Shown: positions 1 through 5,308 of the stretch, in pieces
Layout of the letters: every line of letters starts with the position of its first letter
Position numbering within the stretch: position 1 is the first letter of the stretch
IMG/VR virus record: IMGVR_UViG_3300037246_001295
Span: 1-28,322 of that record
DNA length: 28,322 nt
Reading direction: 5' to 3' (one strand)
Source: a virus
Position numbers and translations under genes: made by a program
Notes under the pieces: generated by a model
The model's database searches: none
What the model was told of the DNA's origin: nothing
What the model saw: only the letters and a program-made list of their open reading frames with translations

Positions 1-166
1 TCAAATATCTGATGGTGGTCAAACTGCCGGTTTAGCTGGTGGTGGACTTGGTTGGGCTACAAATGAAGTTGGTCCAGAAGATCGACCATGGCTTCATGGG
101 TATGCTGGTGTAAGAGCCGACCTTGTTGTTCCTGATTTACCAAATGCAGGTAAAGAAAACAAGTAA
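1..166 (+). CDS. 3' end of an unidentified gene (54 residues visible)
   Basis: An open frame enters from the left edge (first full codon at base 2) and stops with TAA at 164-166, leaving 54 C-terminal residues. The fragment is rich in Gly in its first half and reads GLGWATNEVGPEDRPWLHGY in the middle. I do not recognise the family. It is followed about 20 bases later by a strong terminator, so it ends a transcription unit separate from the gp32 gene. The Gly/Asp-rich composition would suit a structural or tail-associated protein, but that is only a guess. Confidence 0.6.
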   Translation, partial: QISDGGQTAGLAGGGLGWATNEVGPEDRPWLHGYAGVRADLVVPDLPNAGKENK

Positions 167-186
167 CAATTGTAATCAAAAATTAA

Positions 187-217
187 ATGGGGATAGTTTC
201 GGCTATCCCCATTTTTT
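187..217 (+). terminator. Rho-independent terminator
   Basis: A perfect 10-bp stem (ATGGGGATAG at 187-196, CTATCCCCAT at 203-212) encloses the stable loop TTTCGG and runs directly into a T-tract at 213-217. It closes the unit ending at 166 and lies immediately upstream of the gp32 promoter. Confidence 0.93.
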
Positions 218-220
218 ATG

Positions 221-249
221 TTTACTTTTTACTGGAAATTTGTTAAAAT
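221..249 (+). promoter_or_regulatory. Sigma-70-type promoter for gp32
   Basis: The -35 element is TTTACT (221-226), followed by a 17-base spacer and the -10 element TAAAAT (244-249). The same TTTACT plus 17-base spacing recurs before three other units (5247, 11198, 18392). It starts four bases after a terminator and about 93 bases before the gp32 start codon, leaving a long leader. T4 gp32 represses its own translation by binding its mRNA leader; whether this AT-rich leader does the same is inference. Confidence 0.7.
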
Positions 250-341
250 ATATATTGGTCGTGGACAAAAAAGCAAATAAAATAAAGCAGATATTCCATT
301 GGTTACTAACCACGACAAGTAATTTCAATGGGGGAGAGAGG

Positions 342-1364
342 ATGAGTAAATGGATTAACAAAGACCTTTTTGGAGATTTTCAGAAGGCAAAGAAAGAAGA
401 AGCAGATGCACCACAACAGCAGTTCGGTTTAAGAAGAAGTGAGTTAGTATGGGAAACACCACAGAAAGGAAGTTCGGAGAGACCAAAAGTTTATGAAGGT
501 AGGTTCTTACCAGACGCAAAGGGGAATTTTTATAAGAAGTACTCTTATCATATGTTCCTGTCTGGTGAAAAATGGGCATTTATTCTATGTCCTAAGACAC
601 ATGCATTTGAAAATTATTGTCCTGTATGTTCAGCTACTTCTAAGTTGTATCAAGGGACACCGGCTGACAAGAAAATGGCGGCAAACTATAAGAGGAAAGA
701 GAAGTTCGTAAGTAACTTTTATCTTGTAAATGATCCACGTGACCCAGAACGAGACGAAGAAAAAAGAGTAAACGGCACAGTTAAACTGTATGAGTTTCCT
801 GGAAAAGTTGAAATGAAGTTGAAAGAGGAAATTACAGATACTAAGAATGGATATGGTTATAGAATATTTGATCCGGGCGAGGAAGGACATAACTTTATAC
901 TAAAAGTACTTGCTACAAAGAAAGATTCTAGTGGTAAGGTGTGGCCGGATTATAGTTCGTCACAATTTGCAAGAAATTCTCAAGCAATTGGTAGTGATGG
1001 TGAGATTGATGGAGTTATGAAACAATGTACTGATTTAAATGAGTACGTGAAAGCACTTAATATGCCAGAGGAAAGAATAGAAGAAGTACTTAAAACTGAG
1101 ATGCTTTGGGATTTAGTTGGTCAAGAATGGGATAAAGTAAGAGGATTTACGGAAGAAGAAGAAGATAAACCTGAAATACAGAGTCCGGCATTGAATTATG
1201 ATAGTATTGATGATTCTGTGTTGGATAGGGAACAGGAACCAGACCCAGTTGAGGCAGAAAATAAGACAGACCCAGTTGAGGCAGAAGATGATACAAAACC
1301 GTGGGAAGACGATGATAAAGATTTAGACGATGAAGATTTATTAGCTGAACTAGACGAGATGTAA
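342..1364 (+). CDS. 32: Single-stranded DNA-binding protein, T4 gp32-like
   Basis: The 340-residue product resembles T4 gp32, which coats single-stranded DNA cooperatively and organises replication, recombination and repair. The N-terminal basic segment (about residues 1-35) would be the self-interaction domain. The core has a zinc-binding cluster (C83, H87, C93, C96, with the CPVC signature also found in T4 gp32), then YKRKEKFVSNFYLVNDPRDP, close in pattern to the T4 core. The C-terminal third is very acidic and ends in DLDDEDLLAELDEM, like the T4 tail that recruits replication proteins. The frame is open back to base 123, but ATG 342 is chosen: it has the Shine-Dalgarno GGGGGAGAGAGG just upstream, and the longer version would cross a terminator and a promoter. 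The tail carries a 27-base duplicated unit (1241-1286). Confidence 0.93.
   Translation: MSKWINKDLFGDFQKAKKEEADAPQQQFGLRRSELVWETPQKGSSERPKVYEGRFLPDAKGNFYKKYSYHMFLSGEKWAFILCPKTHAFENYCPVCSATSKLYQGTPADKKMAANYKRKEKFVSNFYLVNDPRDPERDEEKRVNGTVKLYEFPGKVEMKLKEEITDTKNGYGYRIFDPGEEGHNFILKVLATKKDSSGKVWPDYSSSQFARNSQAIGSDGEIDGVMKQCTDLNEYVKALNMPEERIEEVLKTEMLWDLVGQEWDKVRGFTEEEEDKPEIQSPALNYDSIDDSVLDREQEPDPVEAENKTDPVEAEDDTKPWEDDDKDLDDEDLLAELDEM
1241..1286 (+). repeat. Tandem direct repeat in the gp32 acidic linker
   Basis: The 19-base unit AGACCCAGTTGAGGCAGAA occurs at 1241-1259 and 1268-1286, an exact repeat with a 27-base period that encodes DPVEAE twice. It lengthens the disordered acidic linker between the DNA-binding core and the C-terminal tip, and probably arose by slippage. 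Confidence 0.85.
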
Positions 1365-1373
1365 ATTTTTTCC

Positions 1374-1401
1374 TTGACAATCAAAAATTAATGATTAACT
1401 T
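1374..1401 (+). promoter_or_regulatory. Possible promoter for the Hsp20 gene
   Basis: A consensus -35 TTGACA lies at 1374-1379, ten bases after the gp32 stop codon. A weaker -10, TAACTT, follows at 1396-1401 after a 16-base spacer. It does not share the TTTACT element of the other promoters. It would let the chaperone be transcribed separately from gp32. Confidence 0.4.
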
Positions 1402-1440
1402 TTAATTATAGAAAAGTATTTTTGACTAGGAGGAAAAAAT

Positions 1441-1863
1441 ATGACACAGGACATGGTTCCTTATGGAAGAGGAAGGAAGTTTGGAAACTGGGTTCCAGAA
1501 ATATTTAGAAAAGACTTTGATGGAATCTGGGATAATTTTTTCGGTGATTTTGACCGAATGTTTGGTGAGTGTTGCTATGATAATGAGGACGGGGATGTAG
1601 TTTACCATGTTGAGGTTCCTGGCTTTAGCAAAGATGATTTAACAGTCGAAATTGCGGATGGCATACTCGAAGTAAAAGGTGAAAGGAAAATAAAAGAAGG
1701 AGAGAGATTCGTCGGGCAGAAAACTATATATAAAAGGCTCACAATTGGAGACGTCCAAGATGCTGACGCCACTGTCAAGGATGGTATTTTAACTCTTACT
1801 TTGAAATTTCCTAAAGCTGATGTGAAGAAGATCGAAGTTGTAGAAGAAGAGGTAACCCAATAA
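1441..1863 (+). CDS. hsp20: Small heat-shock protein (Hsp20/alpha-crystallin family)
   Basis: The 140-residue protein has a short N-terminal arm with aromatic residues (FGNWVPEIFRKDFDGIWDNF) and one alpha-crystallin domain from about residue 50 to 135. That domain shows the family's VEVPGFSKDDLTVEIADGIL strand pattern, LEVKGER, and the GILTLTLKFPK segment equivalent to the GVLTVTVPK signature. Small heat-shock proteins hold unfolded proteins without ATP. Hsp20 genes are common in T4-like marine phages, where a role in virion assembly has been proposed. The start is ATG 1441 with a strong AGGAGG seven bases upstream. It sits 76 bases after gp32 with a possible promoter of its own. Confidence 0.95.
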   Translation: MTQDMVPYGRGRKFGNWVPEIFRKDFDGIWDNFFGDFDRMFGECCYDNEDGDVVYHVEVPGFSKDDLTVEIADGILEVKGERKIKEGERFVGQKTIYKRLTIGDVQDADATVKDGILTLTLKFPKADVKKIEVVEEEVTQ

Positions 1864-1892
1864 CCTAAGACACTAGGCAAATAAGTCCCAGT

Positions 1893-1950
1893 CAGGTAAA
1901 GATAAGGTCCGGTCAGATGGGGGCACTTATCACCTTTGGATTAATACCTG
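1893..1950 (+). other. Possible structured RNA in a noncoding gap
   Basis: The 250 bases between the Hsp20 stop and the next convincing start (1864-2113) hold no well-supported gene. Within them, CAGGTA (1893-1898) pairs exactly with TACCTG (1945-1950), and inside that AAGGT (1904-1908) pairs with ACCTT (1932-1936), giving a nested stem around a GC-rich loop. A small hairpin CCTA/TAGG precedes it, and a strong terminator follows at 2052-2100. The arrangement would fit an Hsp20 3' UTR or a small RNA. No known RNA family is recognised and the pairing was found by eye. Confidence 0.3.
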
Positions 1951-2051
1951 ATAATAGCGACTCCAATCAATTAGAGATAAGAGAGTTGTTAAATTATAAG
2001 AAGATATATATTATAGAGAATAGTAAAGAGTTATTATTATTAGAGTGTGAG

Positions 2052-2100
2052 AACCCCCGACTGCGGAACATTGATGTCCGGTATCGGGGGTTTTCTATTT
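2052..2100 (+). terminator. Rho-independent terminator
   Basis: AACCCCCGA (2052-2060) pairs exactly with TCGGGGGTT (2084-2092). An inner CGG/CCG pair lies within the loop, and the stem is followed by TTTTCTATTTT. It probably ends the transcript that contains Hsp20 and the downstream gap. The ribosome binding site of the next small gene starts just after it. Confidence 0.85.
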
Positions 2101-2113
2101 TAGAGGAGATTAA

Positions 2114-2254
2114 ATGAAAAAAGATAATGAAGTAAAAGATGAAATGAAAGTAAAAATAAAAGGCGGGCCAAAATTTTGGCAGAAATTTTTGAAGAAGTTG
2201 GATAAAGCGAAAAAAGAAGGCAATGTATCTTGTGGTGGTACTTGTTGTAAATAA
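2114..2254 (+). CDS. 46-residue basic microprotein with a Cys-rich tail
   Basis: ATG 2114 is preceded by AGAGGAGA at a good distance. The product starts MKKDNEVKDEMKVKIK, has a Lys-rich amphipathic middle with one Trp (GGPKFWQKFLKKLDKAKK), and ends SCGGTCCK. Three cysteines within six residues suggest metal binding, a disulfide or lipid attachment, but no family is recognised. It lies between a terminator and the promoter at 2261, whose -35 element begins seven bases after this stop codon. It may be expressed by readthrough. A real gene is likely because of the ribosome binding site; its function is unknown. Confidence 0.55.
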   Translation: MKKDNEVKDEMKVKIKGGPKFWQKFLKKLDKAKKEGNVSCGGTCCK

Positions 2255-2260
2255 AATATG

Positions 2261-2289
2261 TTTACAACTATAAATAGATGTGATATTAT
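2261..2289 (+). promoter_or_regulatory. Sigma-70-type promoter overlapping an inverted repeat
   Basis: TTTACA (2261-2266), a 17-base spacer and TATTAT (2284-2289) make a good promoter 37 bases before the start of the 94-residue gene. The -35 lies in one arm of a perfect 8-base inverted repeat, GTTGTAAA (2244-2251) and TTTACAAC (2261-2268), with a 9-base gap, which could be an operator. The spacer also contains TATAAATA (2269-2276), identical to the T4 late-promoter -10 sequence, but that octamer recurs inside genes here, so it carries little weight alone. Confidence 0.65.
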
Positions 2290-2325
2290 TATACTAAGAC
2301 TAAAAAAATCAGGAGGTTATATACG

Positions 2326-2610
2326 ATGGCGAAGCACATCAGGAAGAGTAAGAAAGGTGGCACTTGGGATGAAAAACGCAATGAAATGAAGTGGCGTGGG
2401 AAAAGTACCACCGTCAAGAAACATTTACTTCATCTAACTGGTGAAACTGAATGTGGTGGCTCTGGGGATAGATCACCAAGACCACCAAGGCGTGAGTGGA
2501 CGGATGATAAGATAGGGGGGCGTGACATTCACAGTGGAAAAAATGAAGAAACAGTCTGCGGCTGGCCAGAAAGCCGTGGAGATAAGGGTGGTGGATTTTA
2601 TGCAGAGTAA
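2326..2610 (+). CDS. 94-residue basic Gly/Arg-rich hypothetical protein
   Basis: ATG 2326 follows a very strong CAGGAGG Shine-Dalgarno and a good promoter, so expression is likely. The product is hydrophilic and basic, starting MAKHIRKSKKGGTWDEKR. It has a Pro/Arg patch (SPRPPRREW) and two isolated cysteines, and looks largely disordered. Codon use is more GC-rich than in neighbouring genes. No domain is recognised. It leads a run of microprotein ORFs reaching 3077. Nucleic-acid binding would suit the charge but is not shown. Confidence 0.6.
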   Translation: MAKHIRKSKKGGTWDEKRNEMKWRGKSTTVKKHLLHLTGETECGGSGDRSPRPPRREWTDDKIGGRDIHSGKNEETVCGWPESRGDKGGGFYAE

Positions 2611-2686
2611 AGTTAAGGGCGATGGTCTAAGTTTTCCTGAATTTAAATCAATTGCAAAAGAAAAGGATCCTGGAGACGGAAGTTAA
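2600..2686 (+). CDS. Possible 28-residue microprotein
   Basis: ATG 2600 overlaps the end of the 94-residue gene by 11 bases and is preceded by a purine-rich AAGGGTGGTGG. The product is MQSKVKGDGLSFPEFKSIAK followed by EKDPGDGS. It resembles its neighbours in being rich in Lys, Gly and Asp. Evidence is limited to the ribosome-binding-like sequence and the overlap, so it may be chance. Confidence 0.3.
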   Translation: MQSKVKGDGLSFPEFKSIAKEKDPGDGS

Positions 2687-2695
2687 GGAGGTCAC

Positions 2696-2749
2696 ATGAG
2701 TGGTGGAGTGAAGAAAAAGAAATGTAAGAAGGAACACAAAGGTGTCTAA
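2696..2749 (+). CDS. Possible 17-residue Lys-rich peptide
   Basis: ATG 2696 has an excellent TAAGGAGGT Shine-Dalgarno five bases upstream, which is why it is listed. The peptide is MSGGVKKKKCKKEHKGV: very basic, with one Cys and one His. The strong ribosome binding site suggests translation, but the length allows no family assignment. Confidence 0.35.
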   Translation: MSGGVKKKKCKKEHKGV

Positions 2750-2773
2750 TATGAGAGAGGATACAACAGAAGT

Positions 2774-2833
2774 ATGATTAAAGAAATAACCAAAAAGCCC
2801 GTTTCAGAAGGCCCAATCAGAGGAGGAGGATGA
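2774..2833 (+). CDS. Possible 19-residue peptide, coupled to the next ORF
   Basis: ATG 2774 opens a frame for MIKEITKKPVSEGPIRGGG. The codons for its last residues (AGAGGAGGAGGA) form the Shine-Dalgarno of the 42-residue ORF that starts at 2835, two bases after this stop. It may be only a translational leader. Its own ribosome binding site is weak. Confidence 0.25.
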   Translation: MIKEITKKPVSEGPIRGGG

Positions 2834-2834
2834 C

Positions 2835-2963
2835 ATGATCGGAACAAGAGATTTAAAACCAACTGGAAGGAAGTCAGGCAATATGAAACCAGACACAGGC
2901 GGTGGTCCTGTTGATGATCGTTGGAAAAAACGCATCGACAAAAAGGATAAGAGCGGTGTTTAG
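2835..2963 (+). CDS. 42-residue Lys/Gly-rich microprotein
   Basis: ATG 2835 follows GGAGGAGGA at a good spacing. The product starts MIGTRDLKPTGRKSGNMKPD, has a TGGGP turn and ends in an alternating Lys/Asp segment. It is hydrophilic and probably disordered. It is the best supported of the short ORFs between 2600 and 3085 because of length and ribosome binding site. Function unknown. Confidence 0.45.
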   Translation: MIGTRDLKPTGRKSGNMKPDTGGGPVDDRWKKRIDKKDKSGV

Positions 2964-2996
2964 TAAAGTGAAAATAACTAGAGGACCAAGACCGAT

Positions 2997-3077
2997 ATGA
3001 TAAGAGAAATAATTGAAGAGTTATTTGTAATCCTGTTAGTTCTGGCATCTGGTGCTTTGTTTATGTCAACTGGATTA
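2997..3077 (+). CDS. Possible 26-residue hydrophobic peptide
   Basis: ATG 2997 opens a frame for an acidic N-terminus (MIREIIEEL) followed by the hydrophobic stretch FVILLVLASGALL, long enough for a short membrane helix. GAGG lies 13 bases upstream, farther than usual. With the preceding ORFs it fills the interval 2611-3085, which otherwise has no gene. Low confidence. Confidence 0.25.
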
Positions 3078-3085
3078 ATGTATAT

Positions 3086-3382
3086 ATGAAGGTATATCTT
3101 GATGATATAAGAAAACCACCGGCAGGTTGGAAGTTAGTCAAGTGGCCGGATGAAGCTATAAAATTGCTTAAAACTGGGCAAGTTAAAGAGATAAGCCTTG
3201 ACCATGATTTGGGTGATGATGAGCGTGGAACCGGATATGATGTGGTACTGTGGATAGAAAAACAAGTTGTTATAAATAAATTCAATCCACCAAAGATAAA
3301 GGTTCATTCGGCAAACGTATCGGCAAGAAAAAAGATGGAGTTAGGAATCAAAAGTATAAAAAGATTTATGAAGTATATATAA
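3086..3382 (+). CDS. Cyclic-phosphate-processing receiver-like (cREC) protein
   Basis: The 98-residue product matches the cREC family, a receiver-fold domain proposed to act on cyclic phosphates at RNA ends in repair and nucleotide-signal pathways. Visible signatures are KVYLDDIRKPPAGW near the N-terminus (acidic pair D6/D7), ISLDHDLGDDERGTGYDVV in the middle and VHSANVSARKKM near the end (His-Ser-Ala-Asn). The D-D, LDHDLG and HSAN motifs are where the family is most conserved. The start has a poor ribosome binding site but fits the usual N-terminus of the family. The stop overlaps the next start as TAATG, so the two are translationally coupled. A stand-alone domain of this size is common in phages. 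Confidence 0.85.
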   Translation: MKVYLDDIRKPPAGWKLVKWPDEAIKLLKTGQVKEISLDHDLGDDERGTGYDVVLWIEKQVVINKFNPPKIKVHSANVSARKKMELGIKSIKRFMKYI

Positions 3383-3933
3383 TGGGAAAAGGCGGAGATT
3401 TTGAAAGGGATATAGCAAAACAGTTTACTGTATGGTTGATAGGTAAACCCAAGCCGTACATGTTTTGGCGAATGCCCGCTAGCGGTGGCCTCGCTACCAT
3501 ACATGAAGAGTGTGTGGGGTTAGCTGGTGATATTAGGTCTATCCATAAGGATGCGGATTTCTTAACTGACATATTCGCAATTGAGTGCAAGACTGGTTAT
3601 CCCAGTACCTCATTTTGGCAACATTTCAAGGGAATAAAAAATTTTAATCTTGAAGCATTTTGGCTCCAAGCTTGTAGTGAAGCAATGGGTTCAAATAGAC
3701 GACCCATGTTAATATATAGAAAAAAAGGCAATAAGCCTTTGATTGGAATAACGGATGATGTGGTAAGTGAACTTAATGAAGTAACTGATCTTTGTGAGAT
3801 GCCAAGTATATTTATGAACTGGCCGATGATAAAAAATATACAGTCTATGTACTTATTTCCATTTGAGGAATTTTTAAAAGCTGTACACCCAGATGAAATA
3901 AAGGAAGCAGGTCACCAACTGGGGATACGATAG
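3382..3933 (+). CDS. Putative PD-(D/E)XK-fold endonuclease
   Basis: This 183-residue protein shows a pattern typical of Holliday-resolvase-like nucleases. It has an N-terminal helix with Glu (GGDFERDIAKQF), then GDIRSIHKDADFLTDIFAIE with the following CKTG. This gives a candidate D...E-x-K metal-binding site (the ECK motif near residue 70). The C-terminal half (MLIYRKKGNKPLIGI onward) would complete the fold. Such enzymes act in junction resolution, recombination-dependent replication or DNA degradation. It overlaps the cREC stop codon. The family is inferred from motif order, not from close similarity to a named enzyme. Confidence 0.6.
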   Translation: MGKGGDFERDIAKQFTVWLIGKPKPYMFWRMPASGGLATIHEECVGLAGDIRSIHKDADFLTDIFAIECKTGYPSTSFWQHFKGIKNFNLEAFWLQACSEAMGSNRRPMLIYRKKGNKPLIGITDDVVSELNEVTDLCEMPSIFMNWPMIKNIQSMYLFPFEEFLKAVHPDEIKEAGHQLGIR

Positions 3934-3952
3934 TAGAATTAGGAGTATATGA

Positions 3953-4402
3953 ATGACAACATTAAATTTAACACCGGATGAGTATGCTGATTTAACCATA
4001 AGTTTTTTATTAGATAAAATGCTTCACCCGGATGAAATAGTATCAGATAATGAAAATTTTAATGAACTTGCTGAAAAGTTAAAATCATTGGGTGTAAAAC
4101 CACATTTAACTAAGTATTATATTAAAATGGATTCAATGAGTAGAATGAATTACAAGAGGATAAAGGATGGATTTGATGGGTCTAGTGATAACCCTCAAAC
4201 AATAAAAGTTAATCCAGCAAAAGAAGATAAGAAAAAAAGTAAAAAAGAAAAGGAAGGCTTCTTAAAGAAGGTTGGAAAGGCCGTACTTAAGAAGCTAATA
4301 GGTCAAGGTCCAATGTCACTTAGCACAGAAGAGTGGCGAATATTAAATGAAACGATAGAGTGGATGGACCAGATCAGGGAGGAAGCAGAAATAAATGGGT
4401 GA
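3953..4402 (+). CDS. Hypothetical protein, 149 residues
   Basis: No family is recognised. Residues 1-75 look helical and acidic (TPDEYADLTISFLLDKMLHP). A very Lys-rich linker follows (about residues 90-115), then a helical C-terminus with Trp residues ending in EEAEING. The layout of two helical parts joined by a basic linker would suit a small adaptor or DNA-associated protein. It lies between gp32 and RNase H, where T4 carries the small genes 59, 33 and dsbA, but I cannot match it to any of those. ATG 3953 follows AGGAG. It overlaps the next gene by eight bases. Confidence 0.65.
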   Translation: MTTLNLTPDEYADLTISFLLDKMLHPDEIVSDNENFNELAEKLKSLGVKPHLTKYYIKMDSMSRMNYKRIKDGFDGSSDNPQTIKVNPAKEDKKKSKKEKEGFLKKVGKAVLKKLIGQGPMSLSTEEWRILNETIEWMDQIREEAEING

Positions 4403-4703
4403 ATTAAGTGGAACATTTAACGATTCTCCGGAGGCAAAAATAGCACAAGATAGACAAGTTATTGAGCCACCGGATGGAAAATTTGAAACAGACGTACCAG
4501 AGTGCTTTGCTGATGGCGAGTATCGTGGGAGTCATGTATTTGATGTGTCAAAAGAAGAGTTTTACAATAACATGAGAGCTGACAGACAAAGACTTAGATT
4601 TAAGTCAGGAACATCAGCGCAAGTATATTTTAAGAGTACGCATTATAAAACACCATTTTATATTAGAAACACAGATGATGGTTATATGAGGAAAATAAAA
4701 TAA
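4395..4703 (+). CDS. Hypothetical protein, 102 residues
   Basis: ATG 4395 overlaps the preceding stop by eight bases, a sign of coupling. The N-terminal half is acidic and probably disordered. The second half (FYNNMRADRQRLRFKSGTSA, then a Tyr/Phe-rich strand region) could be a small beta fold. No motif or family is recognised. Confidence 0.6.
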   Translation: MGELSGTFNDSPEAKIAQDRQVIEPPDGKFETDVPECFADGEYRGSHVFDVSKEEFYNNMRADRQRLRFKSGTSAQVYFKSTHYKTPFYIRNTDDGYMRKIK

Positions 4704-4724
4704 AAATTTAAAGGGAGGCTAAAA

Positions 4725-5018
4725 ATGTTTTTTCCGGTTCAAGTACAACCAGAAGTAGGTGAATCCGCCGCTGGATATCCATATCCATATATACAAGGTG
4801 GTCAGCCGCAAATGAGCTATGTGCAAGGTCTCGTTAAGAAAGTAAATGAAGATAAAAGAGAAATTAAAATCCAAGGATTTAAAAAATGGATACCTTTCCA
4901 TAGAATTATAGTTTTTACATTTGGTGGTATAGAATTACTAAATGAAGATTATGATGATGCTAAACGATGGGAAGAGGATAGGAAGATTGTAGAAAGTCTA
5001 AAAAAGAAAGGACATTAG
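4725..5018 (+). CDS. Hypothetical protein with a DUF504-like motif, 97 residues
   Basis: ATG 4725 has the strong Shine-Dalgarno AAAGGGAGG. The first 30 residues are Pro/Tyr/Gly-rich and likely disordered. Residues 35-72 form a compact beta-like unit: VQGLVKKVNEDKREIKIQGF, then WIPFHRIIVFTFGGIEL. The I-P-F-H-R-I phrase followed by a hydrophobic strand and Gly recalls DUF504/MJ1267-type domains linked to RNA repair, which would be notable near the cREC gene. The match is short, so treat it as a hint. The C-terminus is a charged helix. Confidence 0.6.
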   Translation: MFFPVQVQPEVGESAAGYPYPYIQGGQPQMSYVQGLVKKVNEDKREIKIQGFKKWIPFHRIIVFTFGGIELLNEDYDDAKRWEEDRKIVESLKKKGH

Positions 5019-5019
5019 A

Positions 5020-5274
5020 ATGTTTGAAGATATTTTAATTGATGATCCGGAGCCATTTGATAAGTTTGGTCCATCGTATTTATTCATACAATATTTCAAA
5101 GACGGAGAGATGCGTGAATACGAAGTGAGTGTAAATAGCCAAGAGTTACTTGGTGCCCTACCACTATTCCCACCAAAAAATATAAACAAAGAAAGACTAG
5201 GAGAATTTATCGAATTTATAAAGGCTCATTTGCTATTAGAGAAATGTTTACTTCTGGAGTCAAATGTAGTATAA
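5020..5274 (+). CDS. Hypothetical protein, 84 residues
   Basis: An acidic small protein (MFEDILIDDPEPFDKFGPSY at the start) with a Shine-Dalgarno-like AAAGGA upstream. It starts one base after the preceding stop. No family is recognised. Its last nine codons overlap a strong promoter (5247-5275), so it is the last gene of its unit in sequence terms, although no terminator is visible. Confidence 0.6.
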   Translation: MFEDILIDDPEPFDKFGPSYLFIQYFKDGEMREYEVSVNSQELLGALPLFPPKNINKERLGEFIEFIKAHLLLEKCLLLESNVV

Positions 5275-5275
5275 T
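5247..5275 (+). promoter_or_regulatory. Sigma-70-type promoter for the RNase H unit
   Basis: TTTACT (5247-5252), a 17-base spacer and a consensus TATAAT (5270-5275). The context GTTTACTT...TGTAGTATAAT is shared with the promoters at 11198 and 18392. It lies inside the end of the 84-residue gene, 34 bases before the RNase H start codon. Confidence 0.85.
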
Positions 5276-5308
5276 AGAGGAAACGTTGAAAGATAAGGAG
5301 CGGAGCTG

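Noticed and set aside
123-341. N-terminal extension of the gp32 reading frame
   Set aside because: It would cross a strong terminator (187-217) and a promoter (221-249), and ATG 342 has a good Shine-Dalgarno and a gp32-like N-terminus.
1917-2117. 66-codon open frame after Hsp20
   Set aside because: It runs through a clear terminator hairpin, has only a weak ribosome binding site and no recognisable family. Its stop overlaps the next ATG, so it is not fully excluded.
2269-2276. TATAAATA as a T4-type late promoter
   Set aside because: The same octamer occurs inside several genes (for example near 3271, 5993, 7483 and 10428), so in AT-rich DNA it is not informative without a sliding-clamp-dependent late factor.
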